From JBEKCP01 sp050014815 (GTDB taxonomy: Bacteria > Planctomycetota > Planctomycetia > Pirellulales > Thermoguttaceae), in contig JBEKCP010000431.1 in assembly GCA_050014815.1 (NCBI GenBank), positions 1 through 5,382 of the forward strand: a stretch of 5,382 nucleotides of DNA, in the 5' to 3' direction. This document shows positions 1 through 5,382 of the stretch, piece after piece. The notes beneath the pieces are model-generated. The model saw only the letters and a program-made list of their open reading frames with translations. It was not told the DNA's origin and made no database searches. Each line of letters starts with the position of its first letter. The first letter of the stretch is position 1. The position numbers and the translations under genes are program-made.

Positions 1-1377
1 CCGGACGCCGCGGCCCTCGCGGCCCAGCCGCAGCGGGCAGCGATTGGCGTCCGCATCGACAGGAGCAACGGCCTGCAAACGATCGACGGTTTCGGAGTGA
101 ACATCAATCCCAAGCACTGGGACAACGGAAAGCTCGTGCCCGTCATGGACATGCTGGTCGACGACATGGGCTGCACGCTCTTCCGCATCGACATCTGGGG
201 CCAGTCCAACTGGGTCGATCCGGACGGCAGCCTGGGGCCGGGCGCGCTTAACGAGAAGCATTACGCCGAAGTCTACGCCAAGGAGGAATTCAAGTGCGGC
301 AAGGAGATGGGCCTGTATCTGAACAAGAAGGGCCTGAAGCCCTACTACAATCTCAGCGGCATCCCGCCCAAGTGGATGCTGAAGAAAGGCGACACGCTCG
401 ATCCGGCGGCCTTCCGCCACTATGCCGAGATGTGCCGCTCGCTGGTCGCCTGGCTGCGGCAGCCGCCCGCCGTGTCGCTGGAGTTGTTCGGTCCTTTCAA
501 CGAGACCGACTGGGGGCCGCCCGAAGGGCCCAAGCTCGGCGGCAGGGAGTTTGTCGCCGCTTCAGAGGCGATCGCCGAGACGTTCCGGAAGAACAACTTG
601 TCCGACGTCCGGCTCGTGCTGCCGGAGTCCTCGCACCCGGTAAAGTGGTTCGACCTGCTGCTCGGGAGCCCGGTGCTCGAAGGCAAGATCGGGGTCTGCG
701 CGGCGCACGCCTACTACCAATTCGACGGCACCTTCGCGCCGGGCTGGCTGCCGCGGATCCAGGCCGGTCCGAACAAGAATAGCCGCTTCTGGCTCGGCGA
801 GTACGGCACGCTGGACCAGGGCCTGCCCGATCAATGGGGCAAGGCCGTCTACGTCTTCGATATCCTGATGCGCGGCCTGAAGCACGGCTTTTCGGCGGCC
901 CTGAACTGGGACGCCTATGACAACTACCACTGGCACGACCGCGTCTGGACCCGTTACGGACTGATCGAAGCGAGCCCGCCGGTCGATACGGAAAAGTGTT
1001 ATCACGGCGGCACGTATACGCCGAAGAAGCGGTACTACGCGTGCAAGCAGGCGTACCACTTCGTCCGGCCCGGCTTCCTCCGCCTGTCGAGCTCCCCCTG
1101 CGACGACATTGACTCCGACCTGTACGTGCTGGCCTTTGCCAGCCCGGACGGCAAGCGCGTCTCGGCCGTGGGCATGAACCGGAAGAAGGCCCAGGTGGAC
1201 GTCGTTCTCGAACTCAGCGGCTTCGACAAGGGGCTTGCCGCCAGGCCGCTGGACGTCTATTGGACGACGGCCACCGAGGATTGCGTCAAGGGCGCCGCCG
1301 CTTCGTTGGGCGAGGACAACACTGTAAAAGTCACGCTGCCCGCCGACTGCATCTTCACGACCACCAACGTGCAATAG
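1..1377 (+). CDS. Glycoside hydrolase, clan GH-A, GH30-like (5' partial)
   Basis: This is probably an extracytoplasmic retaining glycosidase acting on a beta-linked polysaccharide; the substrate cannot be read from the sequence. The frame is open to base 1, so the true start and any signal peptide lie upstream. The GTG at 97 is an internal valine codon inside the conserved IDGFGVNI block (visible residues 28-35) and is not the start. Visible features in order are: IDGFG at the entry to the barrel; RIDIWG (62-67), an early barrel strand; GIPPKWM (120-126), resembling the GH30 PPxWM segment; FNE (166-168), with N167-E168 as the clan GH-A Asn-Glu acid/base pair (Glu codon at 502); HAYY (236-239) before the nucleophile strand; and LGEYG (265-269), with E267 as likely nucleophile (codon at 799). 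The 99-residue Glu spacing fits a TIM barrel. Residues from about 360 to 458 form a beta-rich tail like the GH30 side domain, ending naturally in VTLPADCIFTTT. The stop is TAG. GH39 or an unassigned GH-A family is the alternative. Clan placement is fairly secure and family is tentative. Confidence 0.85.
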   Translation, partial: PDAAALAAQPQRAAIGVRIDRSNGLQTIDGFGVNINPKHWDNGKLVPVMDMLVDDMGCTLFRIDIWGQSNWVDPDGSLGPGALNEKHYAEVYAKEEFKCGKEMGLYLNKKGLKPYYNLSGIPPKWMLKKGDTLDPAAFRHYAEMCRSLVAWLRQPPAVSLELFGPFNETDWGPPEGPKLGGREFVAASEAIAETFRKNNLSDVRLVLPESSHPVKWFDLLLGSPVLEGKIGVCAAHAYYQFDGTFAPGWLPRIQAGPNKNSRFWLGEYGTLDQGLPDQWGKAVYVFDILMRGLKHGFSAALNWDAYDNYHWHDRVWTRYGLIEASPPVDTEKCYHGGTYTPKKRYYACKQAYHFVRPGFLRLSSSPCDDIDSDLYVLAFASPDGKRVSAVGMNRKKAQVDVVLELSGFDKGLAARPLDVYWTTATEDCVKGAAASLGEDNTVKVTLPADCIFTTTNVQ

Positions 1378-1466
1378 CCGGTCCTGATGGTCGAGACCGT
1401 GGACGACGCCGTCCGCCGCGGCAGCGGCGCCATGCGACTCAGTATGCGACAACCCGACGGGAGCCT

Positions 1467-1492
1467 GAAACCGGTCGGAGCAGACTGGTTTC
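1467..1492 (+). other. 10-bp hairpin, possible 3'-UTR RNA structure
   Basis: GAAACCGGTC (1467-1476) pairs with GACTGGTTTC (1483-1492) around the six-base loop GGAGCA. Nine pairs are Watson-Crick. The tenth, G1473 with T1486, is a G-U wobble on the plus strand but a C-A mismatch on the minus strand. It lies four bases (GACG) before the long palindrome at 1497-1602. There is no T-run after it, so it does not look like a canonical intrinsic terminator. A transcript-stabilising or processing hairpin is possible. Confidence 0.5.
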
Positions 1493-1496
1493 GACG

Positions 1497-1602
1497 CTAA
1501 ATAGAATTGCGTGATTCTGGGAGGAAAGCCCCCGGACTGCGTCCGGGGGTTGCGGCGCGACGCGGGGTACCAGACCTCCCGGAATCGTGCAAGGCTATTT
1601 AG
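1497..1602 (+). other. 106-base imperfect palindrome, candidate structured RNA element
   Basis: The arms 1497-1524 and 1575-1602 pair as i + j = 3099. CTAAATAG (1497-1504) pairs perfectly with CTATTTAG (1595-1602). A 2x2 internal loop follows, AA (1505-1506) opposite GG (1593-1594). Then 18 uninterrupted pairs join 1507-1524 to 1575-1592. In total 23 pairs are Watson-Crick, three are G-T (1511/1588, 1512/1587, 1518/1581) and two positions mismatch. All three wobbles are G-U in a plus-strand transcript and would be A-C on the minus strand. The 50-base apical region holds its own hairpin at 1529-1549. It could be a 3'-UTR structure, a barrier to read-through between convergent genes, or a small palindromic mobile element. 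The pairing is seen directly; the function is unknown. Confidence 0.6.
1529..1549. terminator. GC-rich terminator-like hairpin between convergent genes
   Basis: CCCCCGGAC (1529-1537) and GTCCGGGGG (1541-1549) form a perfect 9-bp stem with a TGC loop. On the plus strand, G1528-T1550 (wobble) and A1527-T1551 extend it to 11 pairs. It is preceded by AAAG and followed by TT on the plus strand, or by CTTT on the minus strand, so the T-tract is weak either way. It lies 151 bases after the glycosidase stop and 69 bases past the end of the minus-strand gene, where a bidirectional terminator would be expected. It also forms the apical hairpin of the palindrome at 1497-1602. Intrinsic termination is plausible but unproven because of the poor T-run. 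Confidence 0.5.
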
Positions 1603-1618
1603 GCGCGGAGGGGAGCGC

Positions 1619-3505
1619 TCACTTCACGGGCAGCTCGAACCGCAAGGGCTTTTCGACAACGAACTCTTTGGTCACAGCAGCGGCGCCGGGAAACTGCCAG
1701 GTGACGGTCAGCGGCCCTTCCTCGGCCTTGGGGAAGAAGACCGGAGCGCCGGCCGCCACGCCGCGCGCGCCGAGACACCGCTTGCCGTCATAGGCCACCA
1801 CGCGCACCGGACCTGCAACGCTGTTGTGTACGGCAAGCGTCAGCCCCAACGGCCGCTCTTTGCGCAAGGGGCGCGAGAGCAGCCACAATTCTCCTTCCGC
1901 GGTGGCGACTACGAGACCCGGCACGCCGTCGCCTCGAAGGTCCGCGACGGTTCCCGCCTGCTGCCCCTGCTTGATCGCGTCCCGGCAGATCAGCGTACAA
2001 CTGTCCATGTCCAGGGTTATGGCATGGCCGAAGCAGCGAAAACCGCGATTGAAGAAGATGTGCGGATTCATCTGCGGATACAGGAGCAGGATGCCCTCGC
2101 GACCGTCCAGATTCACGTCCCAAGCAATGCCGGCAAAGGCATCGGGTTTGGCGATATAAGGGATTTCTCCCGACTCGGAATACTTCTGCTCGAACTTCTT
2201 GCCGCCGCGGTTCACCAACAGCCCGCACCCGACGTCGCTTGTCACGCCGATGTCGGGAAGGCCGTCCCCGTCGAAATCCCCGACGAAGGCGTCCGCCACC
2301 TTCGAGCCGAGCGCCGTCTTGAGGACCTGCACGGGCGCGTCGAACTGGCCGGGCTCTTTGCCTCGATAGAGCAGGGCGCCCCTTGCGAACGTCTGCACGA
2401 TATCGACGATGCCGTCGCCGTCGAAATCGGCCGCCACGCAGGGCCCCGGCGGACCCAGGGCCTTGAGCAGTTCCTCGGGAGCGGCGGGCAACGGCTTCAC
2501 CTGGCACCTGCCGTCGCCGCCGGGCATCAGCAGCCGAGGGACCGTGCCGCTGACCAGCAGGCCGGCGCGGCCGGTCTTGCCGACGTCCAAGGGAGTCAAC
2601 CGCTGGCAGTCGGGGCCCAAGTCCATTTCCACCGGGGATGCAGCGAACGTGCCGTTCTCGGCCTGCAGGTAGAATCGCAGCGTCTTGCCGTCCCACGAGG
2701 CGAGATCGAGCCGGCCGCCGCCGCTGAAATCGGCCCATGCGGCAAGCCTCGACTTGCTCGCAATCTTCATGGCGGCGGTCCGGTCCTCGAAGGCATCGCC
2801 GCCGGCGGCTTGCTGGAAGATGCGGTCGCCCTGATCGCAGGCGACGAACAGATGCGGCTTCGAGCTCGGGGCCAGCTCGACGGCGGCGCACGAGTAGATA
2901 ATGCCCTCCAAGGTCGCGATCTTGGTTTCGGCGGCCCAGCCGGGCCCGGCGGTGACGGGCACCTTGGTCGAAGGATCGCGTTGGGCATACTCGATAAGCT
3001 GCTGGAGCGTTTCATCGCCGCCGGCCCATACGGCCTTCAGGTTGATGAAATCCTTGGCGACGCGCAGGGCGGCGCCTTCCGTCTCGAACAAGCTGAACCA
3101 GCTCGTGCCCACCAGAACGGCGCCCATGCAACTCCGATCCGGAGTGCCCGCGTCCGGATTGCCCGCGGCAGTCGCCCGGAATCGCGCGTGAAACAACAGT
3201 GCGGACGCCGTCTTTGCCCCGCCAAACGCCCCTTCCCACGCCTCGCGCACCTCCGGTTCGTCGAAGGCGGCTTGCAGAACCAGCTTCTCGGGCGCAGCGC
3301 CTCGGATCGTCTTGACGATCTTCACGGGGCACTCGCCGCCCGGCGACACCGGGCCGAGCTCCACCCGCAGAATGGCGGTTGACTGGCGCATGAGATGGAC
3401 CGGCGTGTAGTCCAGTCGGATCAGCGCGAAGGCGGGCCCGGCCGAGATCAGCATGACGCCGACGAGCATGAGTACAGGCAAGGCTCTCTTCACTTGAAAG
3501 TGCAT
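1619..3505 (-). CDS. Exported FG-GAP/VCBS-type beta-propeller protein
   Basis: This complete 628-aa protein probably acts outside the cytoplasm as a binding or scaffold protein; no catalytic motif is visible. The start is the ATG at 3505-3503, not the longer frame upstream, because it has a strong SD (GAGGAG, six-base spacer) and begins a classical signal peptide. The peptide has MHFQVKR, a hydrophobic core at 9-22, and GPAFA with likely cleavage after Ala27. There is no lipobox. Residues 28-165 are a beta-rich N-terminal region I do not recognise. Seven FG-GAP-like strands start near residues 207, 258, 305, 358, 408, 461 and 519, at 47-58 residue intervals, suggesting a seven-bladed propeller. 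Only the fourth and fifth keep the calcium loop, DFDGDGIVD (360-368) and DFDGDGLPD (410-418). The tail (about 546-628) is beta-sandwich-like and weakly resembles ASPIC/UnbV. The mature part has 12 cysteines, which fits disulfides. It is second in the operon, 28 bases after the PQQ-like gene. Confidence 0.85.
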   Translation of the reverse strand: MHFQVKRALPVLMLVGVMLISAGPAFALIRLDYTPVHLMRQSTAILRVELGPVSPGGECPVKIVKTIRGAAPEKLVLQAAFDEPEVREAWEGAFGGAKTASALLFHARFRATAAGNPDAGTPDRSCMGAVLVGTSWFSLFETEGAALRVAKDFINLKAVWAGGDETLQQLIEYAQRDPSTKVPVTAGPGWAAETKIATLEGIIYSCAAVELAPSSKPHLFVACDQGDRIFQQAAGGDAFEDRTAAMKIASKSRLAAWADFSGGGRLDLASWDGKTLRFYLQAENGTFAASPVEMDLGPDCQRLTPLDVGKTGRAGLLVSGTVPRLLMPGGDGRCQVKPLPAAPEELLKALGPPGPCVAADFDGDGIVDIVQTFARGALLYRGKEPGQFDAPVQVLKTALGSKVADAFVGDFDGDGLPDIGVTSDVGCGLLVNRGGKKFEQKYSESGEIPYIAKPDAFAGIAWDVNLDGREGILLLYPQMNPHIFFNRGFRCFGHAITLDMDSCTLICRDAIKQGQQAGTVADLRGDGVPGLVVATAEGELWLLSRPLRKERPLGLTLAVHNSVAGPVRVVAYDGKRCLGARGVAAGAPVFFPKAEEGPLTVTWQFPGAAAVTKEFVVEKPLRFELPVK

Positions 3506-3511
3506 TCCGCT

Positions 3512-3517
3512 CTCCTC
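3512..3517 (-). promoter_or_regulatory. Shine-Dalgarno site for the FG-GAP gene
   Basis: The minus strand reads GAGGAG at 3517-3512, six bases (AGCGGA) before the ATG at 3505. This is a near-ideal ribosome binding site. It decides the start at 3505 over the in-frame upstream extension, which would otherwise overlap the neighbouring gene. Confidence 0.8.
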
Positions 3518-3522
3518 GAAGG

Positions 3523-3541
3523 AAAAACGCCGCTCACGGCG
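3523..3541 (-). terminator. Intercistronic hairpin plus T5, possible attenuator
   Basis: On the minus strand, CGCCG (3541-3537), a TGAG loop (3536-3533) and CGGCG (3532-3528) are followed at once by TTTTT (3527-3523). The loop contains the TGA stop of the upstream PQQ-like gene. The SD of the next gene begins six bases after the T-run. The five-pair all-G/C stem is short for a strong intrinsic terminator, so partial termination is the most it suggests. Ribosomes terminating at TGA would cover the stem, so any effect would depend on translation. Confidence 0.4.
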
Positions 3542-5382
3542 GATCGGGCGACTGAACCAATTCGATCCCGCACAGAAGGGGTTCGCCGACCTTGGCGGCA
3601 AAGTCCAGTTCCAGCACGCCGGTCCCGTCAGGGCGGCTCGACAGGCGCAAACCCGGAAACTCCTTTGCCAGCGATCGCCAGGGGCCGCCTGCCTCCGCGG
3701 CGATGTCCAGGTCTCGCACGAGTTCCCGCCCGAGTGCCGCAATACTGAACACGCGGCTGCCGGGAGTCTCATATTGCGGCTCGACGAAGACCAGGCGGAG
3801 CGTCAGCGGCCGGCCGGGATCGATGCCCTCCGCGGACACCGCGATCTTTTGCAGGCCAAGGAGTCCGGATGCCGCCACCCAAGGCCAGCCCTGGCCGCCG
3901 CGGATCCGCGAAACATGATGATAGAACCGCTTGGGGGCGGCCGGAACCGTTACCAGGGACGGCCGCTCGCCCCAATGCGCTTCGGCCGGCGGAGGCGCCG
4001 CATACCAGAGGGTCCCGTCGGCGGCGCGCCGGTCGCCCGGCGCGCCCAGGTTGTAACCGATACGGCCGCGCGACGGCGCGGCCCCGTAGGTCCAGGACTC
4101 CGCATCGTCCATGTGAATCAGCCCAAGGGAAGACCGATTTGCATAGGCGCAGGAACAACTGCGGGTGTAATCGGGCGCGTTGAGAACGCCGTCGGCCACG
4201 ATGAGATTCGAGGTGCAGCCCGAACGGAAACCGCCCAGGTGGCCCGTGCCCCCGTCGCTGGCCAGGTCGCAGAACCCGGCCGCTCCCGAGCGGAAGGTGA
4301 TCAGGTACTCGCTGGCGGCCTTCGGGCCGCAACCATGGGCGCGAGGATACCGCCAGGGCACTTCATTGCCGTGCGCGTCCTGGACGGTCCGCGGCCGACC
4401 CGTCAGCAGATCAAAGGCGCCGGGGCCCTGGCAGAGAATCGTGTCGCCGCGGAGCATCAGTCCCCACTTGCCGACCCACATCGCCTCCGATGTATCCTCG
4501 TTCTCCCAGAGCACCGTTCCGTCCTTGCCCCGGAGCGCCGCGCCGGAGAGAAGAACGTCGTGCTCCTCCGAGTAGACCGACTGCCCGCCCACGTTTTCCT
4601 TGGTCTCCCAAACGACGTTGCCGGTACGGGCGTCGAGCGCCAGCAAGCGCGGCGTTTCCGTGACGGTCTCGTCCAGCCGGGCGGCGTGCTTGAGCCGCTC
4701 GGGAGCCACGCGGTCGATGCAGAAGATTTTGCCGCCGCCGGCGCAGATGCCGTAATGGCGAAAACTCTCGACGGCGTCGCGGACCCAGAGGACCCGCCCG
4801 CTCTGCCGGTCGAACACGACCAGCCGCCGGCTGGAAGTGGGACTGGAATAGCGGAGTTTCAACGGCGCGGGATCGACGACCGGATGAGAGCCGGCAATCA
4901 GCAGGTCCTCGTAGACCAGCAGGAACTGCCACTCCGAAGGCTGCTGCTCGCCCGGGCGCAAAGGAAGCCGGAACGACTTGCGGGTCTGCCCGGTCGCCGG
5001 GTCCAACAGGTGGCAATCCTGGCCGACCGCCACGTAGACGGCGTCCGGCACGGCGAAGAAGTTGCCGCCGATCACGTGCGCGCCGGGTTGGTGTTTCGTC
5101 ACGTTGTACAGCCTGCCCAAGTCGGGAAACGCCCGGGTCCACAGGAGACGACCCGTGTACACGTCCGTCGCGCTGAGCGTGGCGGGGCCTTCGATGAACA
5201 TCCGGCCGCCGCAGACCTGCTCGACCGGGCCTTCGCCGTGCCGCGGCAGGATCAGGTTGTTCGAGAGGGCATTGCCGAACCACAGCACGCCCAGGGGGGC
5301 CATCACGAGCCGGTCGCGACTGCACCGCGTGTTGCCGGCATCGGCATTCTCGCCGAGCCATTGGCCGGCGCCCGGCGGCGGA
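3534..5382 (-). CDS. PQQ-like beta-propeller protein with malectin-like C-terminus (5' partial)
   Basis: The frame is open from its stop (TGA at 3536-3534) to the window edge, giving 615 visible residues; the N-terminus lies beyond 5382. The GTG/ATG near 5306 is internal, since upstream residues (QWLGENADAGNTRCSRDRLV) match the usual lead-in to the PLGVLWFG block. Repeated PQQ/BamB-like blade signatures are DVYTGRLLW (73-81), LDPATGQT (126-133), FDRQSGRVLW (190-199), LDARTGNVVW (249-258), RGKDGTVLW (284-292) and FDLLTGRPR (323-331). A cysteine-rich block follows: HGC (Cys351), GFC (371), GCTSN (389) and SCSC (409, 411). I remember a near-identical block, with NAPDYTR, in large planctomycete proteins. 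The end (about 523-610) has malectin-like LRLVFVEP, SRVFSI and LLCGIEL strands, suggesting carbohydrate binding. No dehydrogenase signature is visible, so cofactor binding and catalysis are unsupported. It is first of the two visible operon genes. Propeller class is secure; role is unknown. Confidence 0.85.
   Translation of the reverse strand, partial: PPPGAGQWLGENADAGNTRCSRDRLVMAPLGVLWFGNALSNNLILPRHGEGPVEQVCGGRMFIEGPATLSATDVYTGRLLWTRAFPDLGRLYNVTKHQPGAHVIGGNFFAVPDAVYVAVGQDCHLLDPATGQTRKSFRLPLRPGEQQPSEWQFLLVYEDLLIAGSHPVVDPAPLKLRYSSPTSSRRLVVFDRQSGRVLWVRDAVESFRHYGICAGGGKIFCIDRVAPERLKHAARLDETVTETPRLLALDARTGNVVWETKENVGGQSVYSEEHDVLLSGAALRGKDGTVLWENEDTSEAMWVGKWGLMLRGDTILCQGPGAFDLLTGRPRTVQDAHGNEVPWRYPRAHGCGPKAASEYLITFRSGAAGFCDLASDGGTGHLGGFRSGCTSNLIVADGVLNAPDYTRSCSCAYANRSSLGLIHMDDAESWTYGAAPSRGRIGYNLGAPGDRRAADGTLWYAAPPPAEAHWGERPSLVTVPAAPKRFYHHVSRIRGGQGWPWVAASGLLGLQKIAVSAEGIDPGRPLTLRLVFVEPQYETPGSRVFSIAALGRELVRDLDIAAEAGGPWRSLAKEFPGLRLSSRPDGTGVLELDFAAKVGEPLLCGIELVQSPDPP

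Larger units (their letters stand above)
1378..1618. other. Convergent intergenic region rich in inverted repeats
   Basis: These 241 bases separate the ends of the plus-strand glycosidase and the minus-strand FG-GAP gene. I see no credible start codon with a ribosome binding site and no tRNA. The first 120 bases stay open in the glycosidase frame after its TAG and close with TAA at 1498-1500. The first 19 of those 40 codons all end in G or C, like the real genes; the rest are mixed. The remainder is dominated by two consecutive stem-loops, at 1467-1492 and 1497-1602, described separately. No convincing sigma70-type -35/-10 pair was found upstream of the stem-loops. If they are transcribed, it is probably as the 3' untranslated region of the glycosidase mRNA. 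Confidence 0.7.

Noticed and set aside
97..1377. GTG at 97 as the start of the glycosidase
   Set aside because: The frame is open to base 1, and residues upstream of 97 include the IDGFG motif typical of the fold. No SD precedes 97, and the GTG encodes an internal valine.
562..1452. 296-codon minus-strand open frame over the glycosidase
   Set aside because: It is a shadow of the glycosidase, with no domain, no credible SD and a biased composition.
1497..1602. Retron-type or group II intron RNA
   Set aside because: There is no reverse transcriptase in the window, and the stem lacks domain V or msr/msd hallmarks that I can recognise.
1496..1604. Integron attC site (TTTAGGC at 1598-1604 resembles the R' box GTTRRRY)
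   Set aside because: The key G of the R' box is T, and the 5' end lacks the matching AAC. The long stem has no extrahelical bases, and no integrase or cassette array is present.
1511..3382. 623-codon plus-strand open frame
   Set aside because: It is antisense to the FG-GAP gene, whose signal peptide, SD and repeat motifs are clear. Its product is low-complexity Arg/Ala/Gly-rich with no recognisable domain, as expected from GC-rich codon mirroring.
3506..3772. Longer N-terminus for the FG-GAP gene, starting at 3772
   Set aside because: It would overlap the PQQ-like gene by over 200 bases and bury the signal peptide 89 residues inside. The ATG at 3505 has a strong SD.
3534..5382. PQQ-dependent alcohol or glucose dehydrogenase
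   Set aside because: Only generic propeller blade repeats are seen. There is no dehydrogenase active-site signature and no CxxCH heme motif, so an enzyme call is not supported.
1..5382. CRISPR array, tRNA, rRNA or insertion sequence
   Set aside because: No regularly spaced direct repeats, cloverleaf, rRNA-like sequence or transposase reading frame was seen on either strand.

Overview
The window is high-GC bacterial DNA carrying parts of two convergent transcription units. Long open shadow frames on both strands follow from the strong G/C preference at third codon positions. The gene content is a secreted-type clan GH-A glycoside hydrolase beside a pair of beta-propeller proteins. One propeller protein is a PQQ/BamB-like propeller with a cysteine-rich conserved block and a malectin-like tail. 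This combination suggests a carbohydrate-degrading member of the PVC group, most likely Planctomycetota or a relative. The assignment rests on remembered family distribution, not on a marker gene, so it is an inference.

Layout: (1) Bases 1-1377, plus strand: a 5'-truncated GH30-like glycosidase (458 residues visible) with both catalytic glutamates readable. (2) Bases 1378-1618: a 241-base convergent gap with no credible gene but strong secondary structure. It holds a 10-bp hairpin (1467-1492), then a 106-base imperfect palindrome (1497-1602) with an independent GC-rich hairpin inside it (1529-1549). All non-Watson-Crick pairs in the two main stems, apart from one AA/GG internal loop, are G-U when read on the plus strand. 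That points, modestly, to a plus-strand RNA structure. (3) Bases 1619-3505, minus strand: a complete exported FG-GAP/VCBS-type propeller protein of 628 aa. (4) Bases 3534-5382, minus strand: a 5'-truncated PQQ-like propeller protein with a malectin-like C-terminus (615 residues visible).

The two minus-strand genes lie 28 bases apart in one apparent operon. The gap contains a strong Shine-Dalgarno sequence. The upstream stop codon sits in the loop of a small G/C hairpin followed by five Ts on the minus strand, so the second gene could be attenuated. The operon promoter and the glycosidase promoter both lie outside the window.

Functionally, the glycosidase probably cleaves a beta-linked polysaccharide outside the cytoplasm. 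The propeller pair looks like extracytoplasmic binding or scaffold proteins. Nothing in the sequence proves that the two units work together. The most unusual item is the structured convergent gap. No CRISPR array, tRNA, rRNA, transposase or defence gene is visible.
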